This document shows, one piece after another, positions 1-5,214 of a stretch of 5,214 nucleotides of DNA (position 1 is the stretch's first letter; the number at the start of each line of letters is the position of its first letter). The translations under genes were made by a program, and so were the position numbers. Below the pieces are notes generated by a model that was not told where the DNA came from, did no database searches, and saw only the letters and a program-made list of their open reading frames with translations. Source of the stretch: Planctomycetota bacterium (GTDB lineage Bacteria; Planctomycetota; UBA8108); NCBI GenBank assembly GCA_016928605.1, contig JAFGKN010000324.1, positions 1 to 5,214 on the forward strand, written 5' to 3'.

Positions 1-176
1 GCCTCGGCGAAGGCCTGACGGCCGAAGAGGTGGGCCGCGAGCCGGCGCTCGTCGACATCGCACTGGCCGGCGAGCTTCTCGTACGCCGCGAGGTCCCGGA
101 TCAGCCGGACGATGTCCGGGACGTGGTCAGGTCTGGCGTCGCGGATGATGAAATCGACTCCGGTGGATCGGCTCAT
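1..176 (-). CDS. GNAT family N-acetyltransferase, N-terminal part (runs off left edge)
   Basis: Reading leftward from ATG at 176-174 gives 58 complete codons with no stop before the window edge. The protein begins MSRSTGVDFIIRDARPDHVP and continues through DIVRLIRDLAAYEKL to LFGRQAFAE. The pattern 'IRDARPxDxxxIxxLIRDLAxYEKL' followed by a 'LFG' segment is the typical start of GNAT acetyltransferases of the diamine/spermidine N-acetyltransferase-like group: beta-1, then helix alpha-1 and alpha-2. These enzymes transfer an acetyl group from acetyl-CoA to an amine. The acetyl-CoA-binding motif A (R/Q-x-x-G-x-G/A) lies beyond the edge, so activity and substrate cannot be judged. An AGGAG lies 11 bases upstream of the ATG, slightly far but usable. 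The gene is divergent from the ABC-F gene. The same bases read on the plus strand give only low-complexity frames without recognisable motifs. Confidence 0.8.
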   Translation of the reverse strand, partial: MSRSTGVDFIIRDARPDHVPDIVRLIRDLAAYEKLAGQCDVDERRLAAHLFGRQAFAE

Positions 177-187
177 TCCTCGGCTCT

Positions 188-192
188 CTCCT
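188..192 (-). promoter_or_regulatory. Ribosome binding site of the GNAT gene
   Basis: CTCCT on the plus strand reads AGGAG on the minus strand, 11 bases before the ATG at 176-174. A second purine run, GAGGA (181-177), abuts the start codon and is too close to serve. The site supports the chosen start, which also sits at the expected N-terminus of the GNAT fold. No convincing promoter for this gene is visible. The best candidate on the minus strand is TTGCAT (258-253) with CAGACT 17 bases further on (235-230), which is too weak to annotate. Confidence 0.5.
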
Positions 193-306
193 GGGGGGAA
201 CGTGGCAAAGCCCCTCGCCGCCGCCGGGCAGTCTGAACCCGCCGCCGGCCGGATGCAAGCCCCGTCGCCCGGAGATCCCGCTCCGTTCCCGCCTCCGGCG
301 AGCGCC

Positions 307-336
307 TTGCCGCGGGTTGGACACTCGCGCTACAGT
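307..336 (+). promoter_or_regulatory. Candidate sigma-70-type promoter of the ABC-F gene
   Basis: TTGCCG (307-312) and TACAGT (331-336) are separated by 18 bases. The -10 hexamer matches the consensus TATAAT at four of six positions, including the important second A and final T. The -35 keeps TTG. Transcription would start near 343, leaving about 30 bases of leader before the ATG at 373. The -10 lies in an inverted repeat, ACACT (321-325) with AGTGT (334-338), which could be an operator half-site pair or chance. This is consensus matching by eye in a GC-rich spacer, so the call is moderate at best. Confidence 0.4.
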
Positions 337-353
337 GTTGCCCGGACTTTCAC

Positions 354-358
354 GGAGG
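354..358 (+). promoter_or_regulatory. Putative Shine-Dalgarno of the ABC-F gene
   Basis: GGAGG is a strong anti-SD complement, but it lies 14 bases before the ATG at 373, longer than the usual 5-9. No other ATG, GTG or TTG in frame lies between it and 373. ATG 373 also matches where the family's N-terminus begins, so it remains the best start despite the long spacing. Confidence 0.45.
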
Positions 359-372
359 CCTGCTGCCCCATC

Positions 373-2058
373 ATGCTGCTCGGCGAGACCCTCATCACCG
401 TCAAGGACCTGCACAAGAGCTTCGGCGACCGCGAGATCCTGAAGAGCATGTCCTTCACCATCCACCGCGGCGCCCGCATCGGCATCATCGGCGCCAACGG
501 CGTCGGCAAGTCGACGTTCATGCGCATCCTCGCCGGCGCCGACAAGGAGTACGGCGGCAAGGTGCAGTGGACACCCGGCATCCGCGTCGGCTACGTCGCC
601 CAGGAGCCGGTCCTCGACGAGGACGCCACGGTGCGCGAGAACGTCAACGCGGGGCTGACGCACATCCACGAGCTGCTGGCCGCCTTCGACGGTGTCTGCG
701 AGCGCCTCGGCTCCGAGCAGGATCCAGCCGCCGTCGACAAGCTCAACGACCGGATGGGAAGACTCCAGGAGGAGATCGACGCGGTGGAGGGCTGGGAGTG
801 GGAGCACCAGCTCGAGCTGGCCATGGAGGCGCTCCGGACGCCGCCCGGCGACCGGCCGGTGCGCGGCCTGTCCGGCGGAGAGCGGCGGCGCGTCGCGCTG
901 TGCCGCGAGCTGATCTCGCATCCCGATCTGCTGATCCTGGACGAGCCGACGAACCATCTCGACGCGTCGACGGTCGAGTGGCTGGAGCTGTTCATCGACC
1001 AGTACAAGGGCACCATCATCATGGTGACCCACGACCGCTACTTCCTCGACAACGTCGCGAACTACATGGTCGAGCTGGACGGCGGCCGGCTCATCATCTA
1101 CCAGGGGAACTACTCCGACTACCTCCGCGTGAAGTCGGAGCAGATGGAGATCGCCGCGCGCACCGAGAAGAAGCGCCAGAGCCGGCTCCAGAAGGAGCTC
1201 GAGTGGCTCGCCTCGACGCCGGCCGCGCGCTCCTCGAAGGCGAAGGCGCGCGTCAACAACTACCGCCTCCTCCTCGAGGAGGGGCCGGAGGAGACGCCCG
1301 GCTACGTGCGGCTCGCCATCCCGTCAGGCCCCCGCCTCGGCGACCGCGTGCTGCGCATCGAGGGCCTTCGCAAGGGATACGGCGGGCACCTGCTGATCAA
1401 CGGCCTCGACCTCGAAGTCGTGCCCGGCGAGATCGTGGGGATCACCGGTCCCAACGGCGTGGGGAAGACCACGCTCCTGAAGATCATCGCCGGCAAGGTG
1501 AAGCCGGACCGCGGGAGGATGGAGCTGGGCGCGACCGTGCAGCTCACCTACATCGACCAGACGCGCGAGGACCTCGATCCCCACAAGACGGTCTTCGAGG
1601 AGATCTCCGAGGGCCGCGACTTCATCACCGTGGGAGCGCGCGAGATCCACATCCGCGAGTATCTCTCCGGCTTCCAGTTCAAGGGCAGCCAGCAGCAGAT
1701 GCCGGTCGCCAAGCTCTCCGGCGGCGAGCGCAACCGCCTGCTCCTCGCCAAGACGCTGCGCCGCGGCGCCAACCTCCTCCTCCTCGACGAGCCGACGAAC
1801 GACCTCGACCTCGCGACCCTGCGCGTTCTCGAGGAAGCTCTCGACGGATTCGCCGGATCGGCGCTCGTCGTCTCCCACGACCGGTTCTTCCTCGACCGGA
1901 TCGCCAACAGGCTGCTGATCTTCGAGGAGGACTCCACCCTGCGGGTCTTCGACGGAAACTTCGAGGCCTACTTCGAGGTCCGGAAACAGGAGCTCGAGGC
2001 GAAGGGGCTCGGCCTGGGCAAGTTCCGCAGGACGACCTACCGCAAGATGGTCAAGTGA
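373..2058 (+). CDS. ettA: ABC-F family ATPase, EttA-type translational throttle protein
   Basis: This is a 561-residue soluble protein with two ABC ATPase domains and no membrane segment, close to the 555 residues of E. coli EttA. Domain 1 has Walker A GANGVGKST (40-48), signature LSGGE (166-170), Walker B LLILDE (186-191) and switch His220. Domain 2 has Walker A GPNGVGKTT (359-367), LSGGE (448-452), Walker B LLLLDE (468-473) and switch His502. A helical arm (about 97-150) interrupts domain 1, and a charged linker rich in Lys/Arg (about 255-295) joins the domains; in EttA these contact L1, tRNA and rRNA. The segment IPSGPRLGD (315-323) and the ending YRKMVK closely resemble EttA, so EttA is favoured over Uup or other ABC-F members. 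EttA binds the ribosomal E site and restrains entry into elongation when energy is low. The frame stays open upstream to 112, but that extension has no family similarity and runs into the GNAT gene start, so ATG 373 is chosen. Both catalytic glutamates (191 and 473) are present. Confidence 0.85.
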   Translation: MLLGETLITVKDLHKSFGDREILKSMSFTIHRGARIGIIGANGVGKSTFMRILAGADKEYGGKVQWTPGIRVGYVAQEPVLDEDATVRENVNAGLTHIHELLAAFDGVCERLGSEQDPAAVDKLNDRMGRLQEEIDAVEGWEWEHQLELAMEALRTPPGDRPVRGLSGGERRRVALCRELISHPDLLILDEPTNHLDASTVEWLELFIDQYKGTIIMVTHDRYFLDNVANYMVELDGGRLIIYQGNYSDYLRVKSEQMEIAARTEKKRQSRLQKELEWLASTPAARSSKAKARVNNYRLLLEEGPEETPGYVRLAIPSGPRLGDRVLRIEGLRKGYGGHLLINGLDLEVVPGEIVGITGPNGVGKTTLLKIIAGKVKPDRGRMELGATVQLTYIDQTREDLDPHKTVFEEISEGRDFITVGAREIHIREYLSGFQFKGSQQQMPVAKLSGGERNRLLLAKTLRRGANLLLLDEPTNDLDLATLRVLEEALDGFAGSALVVSHDRFFLDRIANRLLIFEEDSTLRVFDGNFEAYFEVRKQELEAKGLGLGKFRRTTYRKMVK

Positions 2059-2154
2059 TCCGCCGCGCTGGCCGGAACAAAACGTAAGCGTTCACCGGCG
2101 ATGCGCTCTCCTGCGGGGATGCACCGGGCCGCGAGAGCCTTTTCGCTGCCCCGG

Positions 2155-2173
2155 AGCGGCCTCCCCGGCCGCT
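2155..2173 (+). terminator. GC-rich perfect hairpin, possible terminator of the ABC-F transcript
   Basis: AGCGGCC (2155-2161) and GGCCGCT (2167-2173) are exact reverse complements around a five-base loop, TCCCC. The stem is seven pairs, six of them G-C. It lies about 97 bases after the ABC-F stop and about 100 bases before the pheS promoter, a sensible place for termination. No T-run follows (the next bases are GATCCCC), so it is not a classic intrinsic terminator. It could be a U-tract-less terminator, a 3'-end stabiliser or a chance palindrome in GC-rich DNA. Confidence 0.25.
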
Positions 2174-2264
2174 GATCCCCGTGCGCGCCGCTTGAGCGGA
2201 GCGGATCGGCGTTCACAGAGGACAAGGCCTTCCGTGCTCCACCCAGCGCCGCTGAACCGTCACG

Positions 2265-2302
2265 AAAAAACTTGACCGGCGGTGCGGCGGCTGGCGTATA
2301 GT
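2265..2302 (+). promoter_or_regulatory. Candidate sigma-70-type promoter of pheST
   Basis: TTGACC (2272-2277) matches the -35 consensus at five of six positions. TATAGT (2297-2302) matches the -10 at five of six. The spacer is 19 bases, two longer than ideal. AAAAAA (2265-2270) sits directly upstream of the -35 and stands out in this GC-rich context; it could act as an UP-element-like A-tract. Transcription would start near 2309, giving a leader of about 64 bases. This is the best promoter in the window and suggests that pheST is transcribed independently of the upstream ABC-F gene. Confidence 0.6.
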
Positions 2303-2373
2303 ATCCGCCTTGCTGCCGCCCGCGGACGCGGCCGCCCCTCGCCGATCCAGCCCCTGGACGCCGGAAACCGACC

Positions 2374-3402
2374 ATGCTCGACGAGATCACCCAGCTGAGG
2401 CAGAGAGCCGAGAAGGAGCTCGAGGCCGCCGGCTCGCCGGCCGCGCTCGACGAGTGGCAAGCCCGCTATCTATCGCGCAAGGGGGAGGTCAAGCTCCTCC
2501 TGAAGTCCATCGGCCGGATCTCCGACCCCGAGGCGAAGAAGGCGGTCGGCAGGGAGGTCAACCTGCTGAGCCGCGACCTGGAGGAGAGGCTCGAGGCCCG
2601 GCGCGCCGGCATCCGCGAGGAGGAGCGAGCCCGCCGGCTCGAGGCGGAGAAGATCGACATATCGCTCCCGTCCGCGCGAGTCGCCCGGGGGCGCCTGCAC
2701 CCCGTCAACCGCGTTCTCCGCGAGATCTGCGCGATCTTCCAGGGCATGGGCTTCCAGATCTTCGAGTCGCCGCACGTCGAGACCGACGAGTACAACTTCC
2801 AGCTCCTGAACTTCCCGAAGCACCATCCCGCCCGCGAGATGCAGGACTCCTTCTTCATCTCCGAGGATCTGCTCCTGCGCACGCACACCTCGCCGGGGCA
2901 GATCCACGCGATGCGCGCCTGCGCGCCGGAGCCGCTGCGGGCCCTCCTGCCCGGCACGTGCTACCGCAACGAGGCGATCACGCCGCGCTCGGAGATCCAG
3001 TTCCACCAGATCGAGGGCCTGGCCGTCGGCCCCGGAGTGAGCCTCGCCGACCTGAAGGGAGTGCTGACGGAGTTCGTGCACCAGTTCTTCGGCCCCGATC
3101 GCAAGGTGCTGATGCGCGGCAGCTACTTTCCCTTCACCGAGCCCAGCGTCGAGGTGGACGTCGAGTGCATCCTCTGCGGAGGCGCCGGCTGCCGGCTCTG
3201 CAAGGGATCGGGCTGGCTGGAGATCCTCGGCGCGGGAAGCGTCCATCCGACCGTCCTGCGCAACGGCGGATACGATCCGGAGGAGTTCACCGGCTTCGCG
3301 TTCGGTCTCGGCATCGAGCGCATCGTCATGCTCCGCCACGCGATCGACGACATCCGCCACTTCTTCTCCGGGGACCTCAGGTTCCTGGAACAGTTCGCTT
3401 GA
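2374..3402 (+). CDS. pheS: Phenylalanine--tRNA ligase, alpha subunit
   Basis: This 342-residue protein (E. coli PheS has 327) is the catalytic subunit of the alpha2-beta2 synthetase that attaches phenylalanine to tRNA-Phe in the cytoplasm. Residues 1 to about 95 form the N-terminal helical coiled-coil region that contacts tRNA, including YLSRKGEVKLLLKSIG. The class II catalytic core follows: motif 1 around HPVNRVLREICAIFQGMGF (109-127), motif 2 GTCYRNE...FHQIEGL (194-216) with Arg198, and motif 3 GFAFGLGIER (307-316) with Arg316. Ala309 corresponds to the phenylalanine-pocket Ala294 of E. coli PheS. SYFPFTEPSVEVDV (250-263) is a family hallmark. A CxxC-x4-CxxC element (Cys265, 268, 273, 276) follows it, absent in E. 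coli but present in some other phyla. Ser289 stands where Met is usual (GxGMVHP). The start at 2374 fits the family's N-terminus, but its ribosome binding site is weak (GGA at 2363-2365). It is the first gene of pheST. Confidence 0.97.
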   Translation: MLDEITQLRQRAEKELEAAGSPAALDEWQARYLSRKGEVKLLLKSIGRISDPEAKKAVGREVNLLSRDLEERLEARRAGIREEERARRLEAEKIDISLPSARVARGRLHPVNRVLREICAIFQGMGFQIFESPHVETDEYNFQLLNFPKHHPAREMQDSFFISEDLLLRTHTSPGQIHAMRACAPEPLRALLPGTCYRNEAITPRSEIQFHQIEGLAVGPGVSLADLKGVLTEFVHQFFGPDRKVLMRGSYFPFTEPSVEVDVECILCGGAGCRLCKGSGWLEILGAGSVHPTVLRNGGYDPEEFTGFAFGLGIERIVMLRHAIDDIRHFFSGDLRFLEQFA

Positions 3403-3409
3403 CGATCGC

Positions 3410-3414
3410 GGGGA
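3410..3414 (+). promoter_or_regulatory. Ribosome binding site of pheT
   Basis: GGGGA lies six bases before ATG 3421, within the 18-base gap between the pheS stop and pheT. The purine run extends to GGGGAAGAGA. It fixes the pheT start and allows independent initiation, so the two subunits need not rely on translational coupling. The gap has no room for a promoter or terminator, so pheS and pheT are almost certainly co-transcribed. Confidence 0.75.
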
Positions 3415-3420
3415 AGAGAC

Positions 3421-5214
3421 ATGCGAGTGCCCCTGAGCTGGCTGCTGGAATTCACGGACTGCGCTCTGCCCGTCGAGGAGATCGCCCGGCGGCTCACTCT
3501 CGCCGGGCTGGAGGTCGAGGGCATCGAGCGCATCGGCGTCTTCTCGCGGGATGTCATCGTGGGCGCGATCCTCGGCTGCACCGCCCATCCACGCTCCGAC
3601 CAGCTCCGCATCGTGGAGCTCGACCTCGGCGCGGGCCGCAGGGCTTCGGCCGTCACCGGCGCTCCGAACATCGCGGAGGGAGCGACCGGCGCGCGAGTGC
3701 CCGTCGCCCTCCCCGGCGGCGTGCTGATCGACCCCAAGGCGGACGGCTTCGATCTCTACGAGGTGGGCGCGCGGCCTGTGCTCGGCGTCGAGTCGAGCGC
3801 CGTCCTCTGCTCCGAGAAGGAGCTCGGCCTCTCGGAGGATCACAGCGGAGTGCTCGTGCTGGACCCCGGCGCGGAGCCCGGCACTCCGGTGATCGACCAC
3901 CGCCCACCCGGGCCCGACGCGCTGGCCGACATCGTCCTCGAGATCGCGATCCTCCCCAGTCAGGGGCGGTGCCTCTCGATCATCGGCGTGGCGAGGGAGC
4001 TGGCAGCCGTCGCGCGGTCCTCCTTCCGCATCTCCCTCGACGCGGAGCACATCCCGCTCAAGGCGGATGCCTTCGACATCGAGATCCGCGATCCGGACCT
4101 CTGCCCGCGCTACAGCGGATACGTCCTCGAGGGCCTCTCGGTCAAGCCCTCCCCGCTCTGGATGCAGCGGCGCCTCGTGCTCGCCGGACACAAGCCCTAC
4201 AACAACCTGGTCGACGTCACGAACTACATCCTCGCCGAGCTGGGCCAGCCCATGCACGCGTTCGATCTCGACCGCCTCCCCGCGCGCAACATCATCGCGC
4301 GGCGAGCGCGTCCCGGCGAGACGATGTACACGCTCGACCAGAAGCTCGATGAAGGCCCGGAGGGAGAGAAGGATCCGCCGCGCGTCCTCGACGATTCGGT
4401 GCTCCTCATCACCTCCGCCGACGAGCCCGTCGCCGTGGGAGGCGTCATCGGCGGGCTCGAGTCGCAGATCCACGAGGACACGACGAACATCCTGCTCGAG
4501 GCGGCCAGCTTCGATCCGATCTCGATCCGACGGACGATGTCCCTCCTCAAGGTGACCACCGAGTCCTCCGTCCGCTTCAGCCGCGGTGTCGATCCCGCAC
4601 TGACCCTGGTGGCCCTCCAGCGCGCCGCGCATCTCCTCAAGGAGATCGCCGGGGCGCGGCCGGCGGGCGCAATCGCGGACCGCTACCCCAGGCCGCGCGA
4701 GGCGCGGCGGCTCGAGGTGCGCAGGGAGTCCATCTGCCGCACGCTCGGCATGGACCTGCCGGCGGAGGAGATCTCGAGCGCGCTCGCCCGGCTCGGCTTC
4801 GAGATCGATGCCGGCCGAACAGACGAAGAGACGATCGCCGTCGGCATCCCCGGCTTCCGCTCCGACGTCGAGATCGCCGCCGACGTCGCGGAGGAGGTCA
4901 TCCGGGTGATCGGCTTCGACCGGCTGCCCGCGCGGCGCCTCGCCGAGCCGCTTCCCCGCCAGCGGCGCAGCCCGTCGTGGGAGATCCGCTTCGGTCTGCG
5001 GGACCGCCTCGTGGGAGCCGGGCTGCAGGACACGATCTCCTACTCCCTCACCACGCCCGCGGCCGAGAAGCCGCTTCTCCCCCCGTGGCGGGGAGACGGC
5101 GCTTCTCCGCCCTACGTCGAGATCCTCAACCCCGCGAGCCGGGAGCGGACGTCGATGCGCAGAACGCTGCTGAGCGGCCTGATGGAGGCCGTGGCCCGCA
5201 ACCATCGCCATCGC
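3421..5214 (+). CDS. pheT: Phenylalanine--tRNA ligase, beta subunit (C-terminal part beyond right edge)
   Basis: The frame is open from ATG 3421 to the last base: 598 residues, about three quarters of the usual 785-800. It begins MRVPLSWLLEF, the standard PheT start. An EMAP/OB-type tRNA-binding domain follows (about 43-150, with VGAILGCTAHPRSDQLRIVELDLG and LCSEKELGLSEDHSG). Next is the B3/B4 editing domain (about 205-400), with NNLVDVTNYILAELGQPMHAFD (261-282; His279 aligns with E. coli His265) and VGGVIGG (339-345). B5 (about 425-500) keeps all four magnesium ligands by alignment: Asp482, Asp488, Glu491, Glu492. The catalytic-like core begins near 515 and includes DTISYSL and EILNPASRERTSMRRTLL. 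The anticodon-binding FDX-ACB domain should lie outside the window. PheT holds tRNA-Phe and hydrolyses mischarged Tyr-tRNA-Phe, in complex with PheS. The editing domain seems to carry a charged insertion near residues 310-320. Nothing indicates damage. Confidence 0.96.
   Translation, partial: MRVPLSWLLEFTDCALPVEEIARRLTLAGLEVEGIERIGVFSRDVIVGAILGCTAHPRSDQLRIVELDLGAGRRASAVTGAPNIAEGATGARVPVALPGGVLIDPKADGFDLYEVGARPVLGVESSAVLCSEKELGLSEDHSGVLVLDPGAEPGTPVIDHRPPGPDALADIVLEIAILPSQGRCLSIIGVARELAAVARSSFRISLDAEHIPLKADAFDIEIRDPDLCPRYSGYVLEGLSVKPSPLWMQRRLVLAGHKPYNNLVDVTNYILAELGQPMHAFDLDRLPARNIIARRARPGETMYTLDQKLDEGPEGEKDPPRVLDDSVLLITSADEPVAVGGVIGGLESQIHEDTTNILLEAASFDPISIRRTMSLLKVTTESSVRFSRGVDPALTLVALQRAAHLLKEIAGARPAGAIADRYPRPREARRLEVRRESICRTLGMDLPAEEISSALARLGFEIDAGRTDEETIAVGIPGFRSDVEIAADVAEEVIRVIGFDRLPARRLAEPLPRQRRSPSWEIRFGLRDRLVGAGLQDTISYSLTTPAAEKPLLPPWRGDGASPPYVEILNPASRERTSMRRTLLSGLMEAVARNHRHR

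Larger units (their letters stand above)
2059..2373. other. Intergenic region between the ABC-F gene and pheS
   Basis: These 315 bases have no convincing gene. They contain a perfect 7-bp dyad (2155-2173), a smaller dyad CCGCTTGAGCGG, an A-tract plus promoter-like hexamers (2265-2302), and a leader of about 64 bases before pheS. I looked for the pheST control devices known elsewhere. There is no T-box antiterminator motif, no U-tract terminator and no Phe-rich leader peptide. The only short frame starting with ATG in the first half (2101-2175, 24 codons) has one Phe codon and no ribosome binding site, and it lies upstream of the promoter. A NotI-type palindrome (2328-2335) in the leader is probably just composition. 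Confidence 0.7.

Noticed and set aside
127..1032. A 301-codon minus-strand frame covering the ABC-F start and the GNAT start
   Set aside because: It is antisense to the first ATPase domain and in a different frame from the GNAT reading. It has no motif, whereas the frame from 176 has a clear GNAT N-terminus.
567..2087. A 506-codon plus-strand frame inside the ABC-F gene
   Set aside because: It is in another frame of a gene whose ATPase motifs are all intact, and its Arg/Pro/Ala-rich translation has no known fold.
2101..2175. A 24-codon frame (MRSPAGMHRAARAFSLPRSG...) considered as a pheST leader peptide
   Set aside because: It has only one Phe codon, no ribosome binding site, and lies upstream of the candidate promoter, so it would not be on the pheST transcript.
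2328..2335. GCGGCCGC palindrome in the pheS leader
   Set aside because: It is a NotI-type sequence expected at this GC content, with nothing to suggest an operator.
2037..2390. A 117-codon minus-strand frame spanning the ABC-F/pheS spacer
   Set aside because: It overlaps both flanking genes and the candidate promoter, has no ribosome binding site that I can see, and shows no recognisable domain.
2310..4352. A 680-codon plus-strand frame overlapping pheS and much of pheT
   Set aside because: It is out of frame with both genes, extremely rich in Arg, Pro and Ala, has no motif, and begins at a non-ATG codon with no ribosome binding site. It is a composition shadow.
2470..5211. A 913-codon open frame antisense to pheS and pheT
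   Set aside because: It lies wholly opposite two well-identified genes. Long antisense frames arise in GC-rich genes because stop codons are rare at high GC content. The translation is Arg/Asp/Ala/Gly-rich with no recognisable domain.

Overview
This window (5,214 bases, very GC-rich, with G or C at most third codon positions) carries ordinary core translation genes from a high-GC bacterium. It holds the start of a GNAT acetyltransferase gene on the minus strand, a complete ABC-F ATPase gene that looks like ettA, a complete pheS, and the first three quarters of pheT. The genes read as bacterial, and both candidate promoters resemble the sigma-70 type. I cannot assign a phylum. The PheS variant has a four-cysteine element and a rewritten motif 2 loop. 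By recall it resembles PheS of Bacteroidota, Chloroflexota and, for the cysteines, Bacillota, rather than the E. coli type. That would fit several high-GC phyla outside Gammaproteobacteria, but it is a weak argument.

Layout: positions 176 down to 1 (minus) encode the N-terminus of a GNAT acetyltransferase that runs off the left edge. A divergent spacer of 196 bases (177-372) separates it from the ABC-F gene (373-2058, plus) and contains a plausible promoter for that gene. A second spacer of 315 bases (2059-2373) holds a perfect GC-rich dyad and a candidate promoter for the pheST operon with an A-tract just upstream. pheS (2374-3402) and pheT (3421 to the right edge, still open) follow, 18 bases apart and with a clear ribosome binding site for pheT.

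Function: PheS and PheT form the heterotetrameric phenylalanyl-tRNA synthetase, which charges and proofreads tRNA-Phe. EttA-type proteins act at the E site of the ribosome and gate entry into elongation according to the ATP/ADP state. The plus-strand genes are therefore all about translation, although the spacer and its promoter suggest two transcription units rather than one operon.

I found no mobile element, CRISPR array, RNA gene or new system. The points worth a second look are small: the cysteine cluster and motif 2 loop of PheS, an apparent charged insertion in the PheT editing domain, the gene order, and the regulatory sequences. Several very long open frames, including one of 913 codons antisense to pheST, are composition-driven shadows of the real genes.
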